The notes beneath the pieces are model-generated. The model was not told where the DNA came from and did not search any database. It saw only the letters and a list, made by a program, of their open reading frames with translations. A stretch of DNA of 64,000 nucleotides. It comes from an uncultured Pelagibacteraceae bacterium. GTDB lineage: Bacteria; Pseudomonadota; Alphaproteobacteria; Pelagibacterales; Pelagibacteraceae. This document shows positions 12,320 to 20,889 of the stretch, in pieces (position 1 is the first letter of the stretch; every line of letters starts with the position of its first letter). A program made the translations under genes and the position numbers. The DNA lies in contig CACBQF010000001.1 of the NCBI GenBank assembly GCA_902541315.1, positions 62,001-126,000 of the forward strand. Reading direction: 5' to 3'.

Positions 12320-13612
12320 ATGTTTAATAAATTTAAAAAAAAATTAAGCAAAAACACAGAAATTATTGCTTTGGGCTTGTTACTAATTACAACGATATTA
12401 TCAACGACCTATTATAATTTTAATAAAAAAAAAATTTTCGAAAACTATAAAAACATCCTAAATAACGTTTATTTTAAGAAGACAATCAATCATATTTTTG
12501 AAAATCTTGAGCCAAAATTTAAAACAGTAGTGCACAAAATTGAGGAAGGTGAGACATTTGACAAAATTTTAGAGGCTTATGCTATCAAAGAAGAGGAAAT
12601 TTCAAATATTAAAAATAACTTGTCAAAAAAAATCAATTTAAATAGGCTTAAAACTAATCAAAAAATACAATTTACTGTAGATCAATCCAATAATCATTTA
12701 AAAGAATTTATTTTTCAGATTTCTAACACCGAAAAAATTTACTTAACAAAAATTGGTGAAAAAGATGAGTTTAATCAAAAAATTATTTTAACCAAATTAA
12801 GAAAAGAAATTGTATATAGAGAAAATATAATTTTAAATAGTTTATATAAATCTGCAACCCAAAAAAAAATACCTATTAATACTATTATTGAGTTTGCAAG
12901 AATTTATGGATTTGAGGTAGATTTTCAAAGAGATATTAGAAAACGTGATACCTTCCAAATTATGTATGAAGTATTTATAGATGATAACAAAAAAATTGTC
13001 GAAACTGGAGAGATTCTTTTTGCAAACTTAAAATTAAGTGGAAAGGACAAATCTTTATATTTTTTTGACTACAATGAAAGTAAAGGGCACTATGATAAAA
13101 GTGGTAAGAGTAGCCAAAAAGCATTGATGAAGACTCCTATAAACGGTGCAAGATTGTCATCTCCTTTTGGAATGAGAAAACATCCTATTGATGGGTTTAA
13201 TAAAATGCATCGAGGAACAGATTTTGCAGCGCCTACAGGGACTCCAATAATGGCTTCTGGAAATGGAATAGTTAAAAAAGCAGGATGGTGTGGTGGTGGG
13301 GGTAATTGTGTGGTCATTAAACATAACTCAACATATCAAACAGTCTATGCACATATGTCAAAATTTGCTTTCGGCATCAGAAGTGGTGTAAGAGTCAAAC
13401 AAGGACAAACAATTGGATATGTAGGTTCTACAGGTAAATCAACCGGTCCACATCTACATTATGAGGTAATTATGAATGGAAAAAAGATTAATTCTCAAAA
13501 GCTTAAATTACCTTCGGGTAAAGTACTAAAAGGTAAAGAACGTAAGCTGTTTGAGACTTCAAAAATTAAGTTAGATGTTTTAAAATCTGAAAAAATAATT
13601 GGTTTAAACTAA
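12320..13612 (+). CDS. M23 family murein endopeptidase, MepM-like, membrane anchored
   Basis: 430 residues. An N-terminal membrane segment (about 14-33) is followed by a LysM/OapA-like region (about 75-130, starting 'VVHKIEEGETF') and a C-terminal M23 domain. The zinc ligands are visible: HRGTD (H297, D301) and the HLH pair (378-380) in GPHLHYE. The protein should cut peptide cross-links of murein in the periplasm. It is divergent from the rRNA operon across about 330 bases, and its end overlaps the DUF4167 gene by 4 bases in convergent orientation. No partner such as a lytic regulator is adjacent. Confidence 0.88.
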   Translation: MFNKFKKKLSKNTEIIALGLLLITTILSTTYYNFNKKKIFENYKNILNNVYFKKTINHIFENLEPKFKTVVHKIEEGETFDKILEAYAIKEEEISNIKNNLSKKINLNRLKTNQKIQFTVDQSNNHLKEFIFQISNTEKIYLTKIGEKDEFNQKIILTKLRKEIVYRENIILNSLYKSATQKKIPINTIIEFARIYGFEVDFQRDIRKRDTFQIMYEVFIDDNKKIVETGEILFANLKLSGKDKSLYFFDYNESKGHYDKSGKSSQKALMKTPINGARLSSPFGMRKHPIDGFNKMHRGTDFAAPTGTPIMASGNGIVKKAGWCGGGGNCVVIKHNSTYQTVYAHMSKFAFGIRSGVRVKQGQTIGYVGSTGKSTGPHLHYEVIMNGKKINSQKLKLPSGKVLKGKERKLFETSKIKLDVLKSEKIIGLN

Positions 13613-14025
13613 CTAACTTTCGTCTCAATTTTATTGTTTTTTAAATCCTTACCTTGTGATAAATTTTCGTCTTCTTTACCTTTTTTTTCAGAGAAAATAT
13701 TATTTGTTTCTTTGGAAGATTTATCCTCCAAAGATTTTTTTTGAAATTCTTTTTCTTTTAAAATTCTTGTGAAATGATCAGCATGTTGAAAATAATTTTC
13801 AGATAATATTTTATCACCAGATGACAATGCCTCTCTAGCTAAATTGCTATACTTCTCAATTAATTTTGAGGCATTATGATTATTTCTTCCTGATATTTTT
13901 CTTTGAAAATTATCATTATGTGAAAAGTTGTTATTGTATTTCATTCTTTCTGAGTTAACCTTAAAAGTTCTTTCATTTCTTCTAAAGTTATTTCTCCTGG
14001 AGTTATTATTTCTGAAAGTTACCAT
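13609..14025 (-). CDS. DUF4167 domain protein
   Basis: 138 residues. The N-terminal half is rich in Asn and Arg (NNSRRNNFRRNE and similar). A conserved helix pair around residues 48-90 (LIEKYSNLAREALSSGD ... ENYFQHADHF) is the hallmark of DUF4167, a family common downstream of prfA-prmC in alphaproteobacteria. Function is unknown; the basic, disordered N-terminus suggests nucleic-acid binding, which is inference. The gene follows prmC by 3 bases and is probably co-transcribed with ispG-prfA-prmC. The end is convergent and overlapping with the M23 gene. Confidence 0.85.
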   Translation of the reverse strand: MVTFRNNNSRRNNFRRNERTFKVNSERMKYNNNFSHNDNFQRKISGRNNHNASKLIEKYSNLAREALSSGDKILSENYFQHADHFTRILKEKEFQKKSLEDKSSKETNNIFSEKKGKEDENLSQGKDLKNNKIETKVS

Positions 14026-14028
14026 ATT

Positions 14029-14871
14029 TTATTTCCTTGTGCTTATTATGCACCTATTTTTCTTGGATAAGTCTTTAATAATCTCATTTATATAAAATTC
14101 ATTTTGTTTCAAAATACTTTTTACACTCTCTGCCTGATCAAAAGCTATTTCAAGAACTAATTTGCCATTTCTTTTTATTAACTTAGATGAATTCAAAATA
14201 ACTTTTTTTAATTCTGATAATCCATCTAGACCACCATCTAAAGCAGGTTTTGGCTCATAAAAACTAACTTCTTTCTCCAGATATTTTAAATTAAACTTTT
14301 TTATATATGGAGGATTAGATATAATTAAATCATATTTGCCATATCTGAAATTGTCAATATCTGTTTTAAATAACTTTACCCTGCTAGATAAACTAAGATT
14401 TTTGCAATTAATTTTACATATTTCTATTGTTTTTTTTGAAATATCAATACCAGTGCCATAAAAACTTTTTCTTTCCTTTAAAATAGATAAAAGAATACAC
14501 CCCGAACCTATGCCAATTTCTAACACTTTTAATTTGTTCTTATTTTTTGTTAACTTTAAAGTTTTTTCTACGATAATTTCTGTATCTGGTCTTGGTATTA
14601 ATACATCTTTTGTAACACTAAACTCGTATTTCCAAAATTCCTTTTTTCCAGTAAGATAAGCTATCGGTTTTTGTTTCGATCGCTGAATTATTAAATTTTC
14701 ATATAGATTATAATCTTTTTGAGATAATTCAGTTTTTGAATTCAAAATAATATCTGCGCGATTTTTCTTTATAACCCGTGACATTAGAATCTCACTATCA
14801 ATTTTATAGGATTTAATTCCACTTTCTTTCAATATTGCTTCTGCTTTTTTTATCGCCTCAAATATATTCAT
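14029..14871 (-). CDS. prmC: Release factor glutamine N5-methyltransferase PrmC (HemK)
   Basis: 280 residues. It transfers a methyl group from SAM to the glutamine of the GGQ motif of peptide-chain release factors. Seen: an N-terminal helical domain of about 90 residues, SAM motif LEIGIGSGCILLS (near 115-127) and the substrate-binding NPPY (near 185-188, in IISNPPYIK). The gene starts 3 bases after the end of prfA, whose product is its substrate, the standard pairing. Start ATG at 14871 is unambiguous. Nothing is missing from the family pattern. Confidence 0.95.
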   Translation of the reverse strand: MNIFEAIKKAEAILKESGIKSYKIDSEILMSRVIKKNRADIILNSKTELSQKDYNLYENLIIQRSKQKPIAYLTGKKEFWKYEFSVTKDVLIPRPDTEIIVEKTLKLTKNKNKLKVLEIGIGSGCILLSILKERKSFYGTGIDISKKTIEICKINCKNLSLSSRVKLFKTDIDNFRYGKYDLIISNPPYIKKFNLKYLEKEVSFYEPKPALDGGLDGLSELKKVILNSSKLIKRNGKLVLEIAFDQAESVKSILKQNEFYINEIIKDLSKKNRCIISTRK

Positions 14872-14874
14872 TAA

Positions 14875-15945
14875 TTAAAGATTACTTAGACTCTCTTCCT
14901 GTGCTTTAAGTGATAAAGACTCTATCATCTCATCAAAGGCTTCCCCTTCTAAAAACTCCTCAAGTTTATGAAGGGTTAAGTTTATCCTATGATCCGTTAC
15001 TCTGCCTTGAGGAAAGTTATAAGTTCTAATTCTTTCTGATCTGTCACCTGTTCCAATTTTACTTTTTCTGTCTTTTGATCTTTCTTGATCAATTCTAGAT
15101 CTTTCTAATTCATAAAGTCTAGCTCTTAAAATTTTCAAACCTTTAGCTTTATTCTTGTGCTGCGATTTTTCATCTTGTTGAGAAACAGAAATTCCACTAG
15201 GAATATGCGTAATTCTCACAGCGCTATCAGTTGTATTAACAGACTGACCACCTGGCCCACCAGCTCTAAAAACGTCAATGCGTAAATCTGAGTCATTTAT
15301 TGTTAAATCAACTTCCTCAACTTCTGGCATTACCGCAACAGTCGCAGCAGATGTATGGACTCTTCCTTGAGTCTCTGTATCCGGAACTCTTTGTACTCTA
15401 TGAACACCACTTTCATATTTTAGAGTAGAATAAATATTGGTGCCTTTAACAGAAGCTATCACCTCTTTTAAACCTCCAGCATCGCTCTTTGAAATAGATA
15501 TCACTTCTAAAAACCATTTTTTTTTATTACTCACCTTTTCGTACATCTTAAAAAGATCAGAGGCGAACAAACTTGCCTCAAGACCTCCGGTACCTGCTCT
15601 AATTTCAATTATGGCATTTTTTTTATCTGCTTCATCTTTAGGTAGAAGAAACAATTTTAATTTTTTTTCATTTTTTTCATGTAATATCTCTAATTCTTTA
15701 AGTTCAATTTCTGCCATTCTTAATAGTTCTTTATCGGTATTTTGCTCATCCAAGATTTTCTGTAACTCACTTTTATCTTTTTCAAATGAAATGTAATTTT
15801 TTGCATCACTTATTATTTCATTCAAATCTGAGTATTCTTTTGATTTTTCCGCAAAAAATTTTTTATCTATTTTTCCTGAGGATAGATCTCTCTCTAAATC
15901 TGAATGTTTAGTAATCAAATCCTCGATTTTTTTCAAAGGTATCAT
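14875..15945 (-). CDS. prfA: Peptide chain release factor 1
   Basis: 356 residues, full length. RF1 reads UAA and UAG stop codons; the PxT recognition tripeptide appears as PDT in [10 protein letters not shown], and the catalytic GGQ is in [11 protein letters not shown]. The [12 protein letters not shown] segment between them is RF1-type. It follows ispG with 1 base between, and prmC comes next. In the genes I checked, TGA, TAA and TAG all serve as ordinary stops, so the code is standard. Confidence 0.96.
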   Translation of the reverse strand: MIPLKKIEDLITKHSDLERDLSSGKIDKKFFAEKSKEYSDLNEIISDAKNYISFEKDKSELQKILDEQNTDKELLRMAEIELKELEILHEKNEKKLKLFLLPKDEADKKNAIIEIRAGTGGLEASLFASDLFKMYEKVSNKKKWFLEVISISKSDAGGLKEVIASVKGTNIYSTLKYESGVHRVQRVPDTETQGRVHTSAATVAVMPEVEEVDLTINDSDLRIDVFRAGGPGGQSVNTTDSAVRITHIPSGISVSQQDEKSQHKNKAKGLKILRARLYELERSRIDQERSKDRKSKIGTGDRSERIRTYNFPQGRVTDHRINLTLHKLEEFLEGEAFDEMIESLSLKAQEESLSNL

Positions 15946-15946
15946 C

Positions 15947-17044
15947 TTAACTATTTTCTAGTTCCGAAGCTTTCTTTTCAACTTCTAAAACAACTCTTTC
16001 GATCAAATCATCTGTTAAAACTTTCTCTGATTGAATTCCTGACAAATAAAGCATGTTACTTCCCTTTTTACCGCCTGTGATTCCTACATCTGTAGTTGCT
16101 GCCTCTCCTGGGCCATTAACGACACAACCTATTATTGATAGTGTTACGGGTTTTTTGATATGTGAAAGTTTTTTTTCTAAAACTTTCACTGTTTCTATAA
16201 CTTGAAATCCTTGTCTAGCGCAAGAGGGGCACGAAATAATTTTTACACCTCTCTCTCTTAAATTTAATGACTTAAGTATCTCATTTCCAATTTGAACTTC
16301 CCTAATTGGATCATCTGATAAAGAAATTCTTATTGTATCACCTATACCGTCCAACAATAAGACACCCAAACCTATTGAGGACTTTATACTCCCAGACACA
16401 AAACCTCCTGCCTCAGTAATTCCTAAATGAAGCGGGTAATGAATTTTTTTTGAGAGCTGACGATAAGCTTCTATAGACAAAAAAACATCTGAAGATTTTA
16501 CGCTAATTTTTAAATTTTCAAAATTTTCGTCCTCTAAGATCTTTATATTTCTTAAGGCGCTTTCAACTAAAGCCTCTGGACAAGGTCCCCTAAATTTTTC
16601 TAATATATCTTTTTCTAACGATCCAGCGTTAACACCTATTCTTATAGAACAATTGTTATCTTTAGCTGCTTTAATCACCTCTTTAATTTTGCTTATGTTA
16701 CCAATATTCCCAGGATTTATTCTTAAACAACTAGCACCATTTTTAGCTGCCTCTATCGCTCTTTTAAAGTGGAAATGAATGTCTGCAACTATGGGAACAT
16801 CAACATGTTTCACTATCTCTTTCAATGCTTTTGTTGATGGTTCATCAGGACAAGATACTCTGACTATATCAGCACCTTCATTATGTATTTCATTAATTTG
16901 ATTAATTGTAGATTTTATATCTGTAGTAAGTGTATTTGTCATTGATTGAACTGTTATAGGATTGTTACCGCCAACTTTTACATTACCAACATTAATTTCT
17001 TTAGTTTTTTTTCTTTTTATGTTTCTAAATGACCTAATACTCAT
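15947..17044 (-). CDS. ispG: 4-hydroxy-3-methylbut-2-en-1-yl diphosphate synthase
   Basis: 365 residues. IspG (GcpE) carries out the penultimate step of the MEP isoprenoid pathway using a 4Fe-4S cluster. The cluster cysteines are visible in [10 protein letters not shown] and in [10 protein letters not shown], and the N-terminal TIM-barrel start ([10 protein letters not shown]) is typical. The length matches the short bacterial form without the plant insert. It lies between lysC and prfA with gaps of 3 and 1 bases, so the whole lysC-ispG-prfA-prmC-DUF4167 run is probably one transcript. Confidence 0.96.
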   Translation of the reverse strand: MSIRSFRNIKRKKTKEINVGNVKVGGNNPITVQSMTNTLTTDIKSTINQINEIHNEGADIVRVSCPDEPSTKALKEIVKHVDVPIVADIHFHFKRAIEAAKNGASCLRINPGNIGNISKIKEVIKAAKDNNCSIRIGVNAGSLEKDILEKFRGPCPEALVESALRNIKILEDENFENLKISVKSSDVFLSIEAYRQLSKKIHYPLHLGITEAGGFVSGSIKSSIGLGVLLLDGIGDTIRISLSDDPIREVQIGNEILKSLNLRERGVKIISCPSCARQGFQVIETVKVLEKKLSHIKKPVTLSIIGCVVNGPGEAATTDVGITGGKKGSNMLYLSGIQSEKVLTDDLIERVVLEVEKKASELENS

Positions 17045-17047
17045 TAT

Positions 17048-18262
17048 TTAATCTTCTAGTTGAAATTCTTTGTGTAAAGCAAGTAAAGCTTTTTTTGTAT
17101 TTTTTTTGTCAATCAAGACTGAAATTTTAATCTCTGATGTTGAGATAACTTGTATATTAATATTTTTTTTTGCAAGAGCTTGAAACATTCTAAAAGTTAC
17201 ACCAGGTGTACTAATCATGCCAACGCCAATGATTGAAACTTTAGAAACATCTTTTTTTAATAAAATTTTTCTAAATTTGACGTGTTTATTTGCATTAATT
17301 ATTTTTTTTGTTTTATTCAAATCTTCTGTTTTAATTGTAAATGTCAAATCTGTTTCTTTTCCATTAGCAGAAATATTTTGAACAACCATATCAACATTTA
17401 CTAAATTCTTTGACAAGGGTTTAAAAATCATTGCAGCTACGCCTGGCTTATCTTTAACACCAACCAAAGTTACTTTTGCATCATTCTCAGTCGATGAAAT
17501 TCCTGAAATTATTTTGCCACTCACTATGTTTTTTCTTTTTGTAATTAATGTGCCAGATTTTTTTCTAAAAGAAGACTTTACTTCAATATTAATCCTATTT
17601 AAGCGTGCATCTTGGATTGAAATCGGTTGCATAACCTTTGCTCCTAGAGATGCCATCTCTAGCATTTCTTCATAAGAAATAACTTTTATTTTTTTTGCAT
17701 TTTTAAGTTTATTAGGATCAGTTGTATAAACACCTTCAACATCCGTATATATTACACATTTTATTGCTCCAAAAAATTTTGCTAACATAATAGCACTCGA
17801 GTCTGAACCACCCCTTCCAATTGTTGTTACTCTATTATTTAAATCCACTCCTTGAAAACCAGTGATAATAGGTATTCCTCCTTCTTTTAAATATTTGATA
17901 ATTCTATTTTTGTAAATTGAGACAATTTTTGCGTTTTTATGTTGACCCCTGGTAATAATTGGTACCTGCCAAGATAACCAAGAACGAGATTTAAGACCAA
18001 TATGATTTAATCTTGCTGCTATTAAAGAACAAGATACCTGTTCACCTGAAGACAAAAGAACATCATACTCTTGAGGTGAAAAGTTACTGCTTATCTCTTT
18101 AGATTTTTTTATTAATTCATTAGTGATTCCACTCATTGCGGAGGATACGACGATTATTTTATACCTTTTTTTATAATAAGAATGAATTATTTTCGCAACA
18201 TTTTTAATTCTATCAATGCTACCAACGGAAGTTCCCCCAAATTTTAAAACTACAATTTTCAT
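17048..18262 (-). CDS. lysC: Aspartate kinase
   Basis: 404 residues. It phosphorylates aspartate, the entry step to lysine, threonine, methionine and diaminopimelate. The amino-acid-kinase domain starts KFGGTSVG (7-14) and has the GRGGSDSSA motif near 150. Two C-terminal ACT domains (about 265-400, e.g. VTLVGVKDKPGVAA and VSIIGVGMISTPGV) are the site of feedback control by lysine or threonine. It is the first gene of a leftward operon and is divergent from ubiG across 61 bases. Confidence 0.95.
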   Translation of the reverse strand: MKIVVLKFGGTSVGSIDRIKNVAKIIHSYYKKRYKIIVVSSAMSGITNELIKKSKEISSNFSPQEYDVLLSSGEQVSCSLIAARLNHIGLKSRSWLSWQVPIITRGQHKNAKIVSIYKNRIIKYLKEGGIPIITGFQGVDLNNRVTTIGRGGSDSSAIMLAKFFGAIKCVIYTDVEGVYTTDPNKLKNAKKIKVISYEEMLEMASLGAKVMQPISIQDARLNRINIEVKSSFRKKSGTLITKRKNIVSGKIISGISSTENDAKVTLVGVKDKPGVAAMIFKPLSKNLVNVDMVVQNISANGKETDLTFTIKTEDLNKTKKIINANKHVKFRKILLKKDVSKVSIIGVGMISTPGVTFRMFQALAKKNINIQVISTSEIKISVLIDKKNTKKALLALHKEFQLED

Positions 18263-18323
18263 GAGTTAAAATTTTAAATAAAAATATTGATTAAATACAT
18301 CTTGTATATAAAGTTTAATAAAT

Positions 18324-19055
18324 ATGAAAACTAACACAATAAATAAAAAAGAAATAGAAAAATTTTCTAAAATTGCTGAGGAATGGTGGGATCCTAATGG
18401 TAAATTTAAACCATTACATAAATTTAATCCAATTAGAATTTCTTACATAAAGGAAAATATTATAAATACTTTTAATCTTAAGAATAAAAAAGATAATCCG
18501 TTATCGGAAATTAAAATTTTAGATGTAGGCTGTGGTGGGGGTTTGTTGTCCGAACCCTTGTCAAGACTTGGAGCTGAAGTTTTTGGGATCGATGCATCAG
18601 ATAATAATATCAAAATTGCAAAACTTCATGCAAAAAAAAGTAATTTAAATATTAAATATTTTTGTTCATCTCCTGAGAAGTTTAAAATAAAAAATGAATT
18701 TGATGTTATTTTAAATATGGAGATCGTTGAACATGTGGAAGATGTGGATTTCTTTTTAAAATCTTGCTCTAAACTACTTAAAAAAAATGGAATAATGTTT
18801 GTTGCTACATTAAATAAAACTTTGAAATCTTACCTATTTGCAATTATTGGTGCTGAATATATTTTGAAATGGCTTCCAATAGGAACCCACGAATGGGAAA
18901 AATTTGTAAAACCAGATGAGTTGATTAATTTTTTAAATAAATTTAGTCTCAAATTAACTGATTTAAAAGGGGTAAAATTTGATTTGCTAAATAATGATTG
19001 GAAATTTAGTTCAGATACATCTGTAAATTATATTGCTAAATTTATTAAAAACTAA
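18324..19055 (+). CDS. ubiG: Ubiquinone biosynthesis O-methyltransferase
   Basis: 243 residues. UbiG performs both O-methylations of the ubiquinone ring. Family marks: EEWWDPNGKFKPLHKFNP near 22-39, the SAM motif LDVGCGGG (about 67-74) and the 'HEWEKFV' region late in the protein. It stands alone on the plus strand, with 61 bases to divergent lysC and a 4-base convergent overlap with the DUF1178 gene. Isolated ubi genes are usual in this group. Confidence 0.95.
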   Translation: MKTNTINKKEIEKFSKIAEEWWDPNGKFKPLHKFNPIRISYIKENIINTFNLKNKKDNPLSEIKILDVGCGGGLLSEPLSRLGAEVFGIDASDNNIKIAKLHAKKSNLNIKYFCSSPEKFKIKNEFDVILNMEIVEHVEDVDFFLKSCSKLLKKNGIMFVATLNKTLKSYLFAIIGAEYILKWLPIGTHEWEKFVKPDELINFLNKFSLKLTDLKGVKFDLLNNDWKFSSDTSVNYIAKFIKN

Positions 19056-19480
19056 TTTTTTTTATCTTCTAACCACGGTATAAGTTGAGTCTTAATTCCC
19101 TCATCACTTAAATCCTTAAGTTCTTCCTTTGAGGCAGTGCCATATATCCCTTTATCTTTTTTCTTATTTTTATAGTGTATGGATCTTGCCTCATAAGCGA
19201 AATTTTCACCAACATATTCAAAATTATTCCTGATAAATTTTTTATATTCTCTAATTTTTTCATCAATTTTTTTTAATTTATAATCTCTTTTAATTATATC
19301 TTTTTGCCAAGACTTATTAAGTAGCTTTGGTGCCATAAGAGTTTTTTCAACTTTTTCTGACCCACAATTGTGGCAATTTAAAAAATTTTTTTTTTTTAAT
19401 TTCTCATACTCTAAAGAGGAAGCGAACCAACTATCAAATAATAATTTACACTTTTTGCAACACAGTTTATATTTAATCAT
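19052..19480 (-). CDS. DUF1178 family zinc-ribbon-like protein
   Basis: 142 residues. N-terminal cysteines in CCKKCKLLFDSWF and CHNCG form a plausible zinc ribbon, followed by KVEKTLMAPKL, the typical DUF1178 signature. The C-terminus carries the conserved 'GTASKEELKDLSDEGI' segment. The family is widespread in alphaproteobacteria and of unknown function. It starts 40 bases after the end of the broken argJ, in the same direction, and may be transcribed from the argJ promoter. Confidence 0.85.
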   Translation of the reverse strand: MIKYKLCCKKCKLLFDSWFASSLEYEKLKKKNFLNCHNCGSEKVEKTLMAPKLLNKSWQKDIIKRDYKLKKIDEKIREYKKFIRNNFEYVGENFAYEARSIHYKNKKKDKGIYGTASKEELKDLSDEGIKTQLIPWLEDKKN

Positions 19481-19519
19481 TGTGTATAATTAATTACTCT
19501 TTTACAAAATTCAACTAAT

Positions 19520-20823
19520 TTAACTTCTATAATCTGAGTTAATCTCAATATATTTTTTTGTAAAATCCATAGTATAAGTAGTAAATTTTTTTGAGCCCTT
19601 AAAAATATTTATATTAATCTCAATGTTGTCATTTTTCATATAATTTGCAATATCAGTCTCATTGTAATTAGTATTTAATTTTCCATTATTAATAATAGAT
19701 AATTCACCAAATTTTAAAGATAATTTTTTCTAAATTTATTAGCACATTTGATTTTCCTATAGCCATAATAATCCTTCCCCAATTGGGATCTTCTCCAGCT
19801 ATAGCAGTTTTTACAAGAGGAGAGTTCGCAACTGAAAAACCTATTTTTTTTGCATCAAACTCATTTTTTGCAATTTTCAACGTTTATAGTGATAAATTTT
19901 GAAGCTCCTTCACCATCAGAAACTACTCTTTTTGCTAAATTTAAAAGAACTTTTCTTAAAGCCTCCTCAAAATCTCTTAATTTTTTTTCATTAAAATTTT
20001 TGATTTTAGAATGCCTAGCTTTACCGGTAGAAAAAATGCAAACCATATCATTCGTACTTGTATCTCCATCACAACTTATCGCATTAAAAGTTGTAGAAAT
20101 ATTTTTTCTAAGTAGTTTTTTTAAAATTTCATTTGGTATGTCAGCGTCAGTAAATATATACCCTAATGTTGTAGCCATATTGGGTTGTATCATGCCTGAA
20201 CCTTTTGCTAATCCAAATATTTTAACTGAGCATCCTCCAATTTTACAATCTTCCATTGCCATTTTTGGTTGAGTATCCGTTGTCATTATTGCTAAGGCAG
20301 CTTTCATCCATATATATTTATTTTGGGTATATTTGATATTTTTTATGAGTTCTGTAATTTTATTTTTAATTTTTTGCTCAGGAAACATTTCTCCGATAGT
20401 ACCGGTGCAACCAAACATTATTTCTTTGGATTTAATTTTTTTGGGAGTGTCCTCATCAATTTTTTGTTTATTTGTTAATTCTTGTGAGACTTGCTCAGCT
20501 ATTTTTTCTAGACTTTTATATCCTTGTTTACCTGTAAAGCAGTTTGCATTTCTAGAATTCACCATTAAAGAAAATATCTTTTTAGATTTTTGATTTAAAT
20601 TCCACTTAATATTTTCAGAAATTATTTTTGACTGAGTGTAAACTGATGCATAATTTGCTCCATCTCTAAAATAAAACATTACTAAATCATCTCTGACATT
20701 TTTGTAAAGATTTGCACATACAGTTGAGATCGAAACACCATCAATATGATCCAAATCTTGGTATTCTAACATTCTCTTGTTTTTTGATTTAGATAGTAAG
20801 AAATTAGATAAATTTATACCCAT
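19520..20823 (-). pseudogene. argJ: argJ (ornithine acetyltransferase/N-acetylglutamate synthase) with two frameshifts
   Basis: The intact 5' part encodes 320 residues (19861-20823) with KGSGMIQPNMATTLGY, including the Ala217-Thr218 self-cleavage site of ArgJ. It hits a stop just after [16 protein letters not shown]. The expected continuation ([19 protein letters not shown]) is present but shifted by +1; an A6 tract at 19864-19869 read as A5 restores frame. A second A6 tract at 19724-19729 again needs one A removed to continue into [10 protein letters not shown] and the natural stop at 19520. The rest of the gene looks well conserved, so this is either very recent inactivation or a local consensus error. 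Neighbouring genes with longer A/T runs are all intact. Confidence 0.85.
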
Positions 20824-20889
20824 AGTATTTAAAATATTTATTTATTAATTATATTAAAGGATATAAGTAAATAATAAATCAAAAAACCA

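Noticed and set aside
15437-15796. 119-codon plus-strand frame opposite prfA
   Set aside because: Antisense shadow of a well-conserved gene, with Ser/Phe/Leu-rich composition typical of mirrored AT-rich codons. The same applies to other antisense frames within secA, glcB, dnaX, argD, rpsA, murA and dcd.
19850-20593. Plus-strand frames opposite argJ
   Set aside because: Antisense shadows; the minus strand has clear ArgJ motifs.
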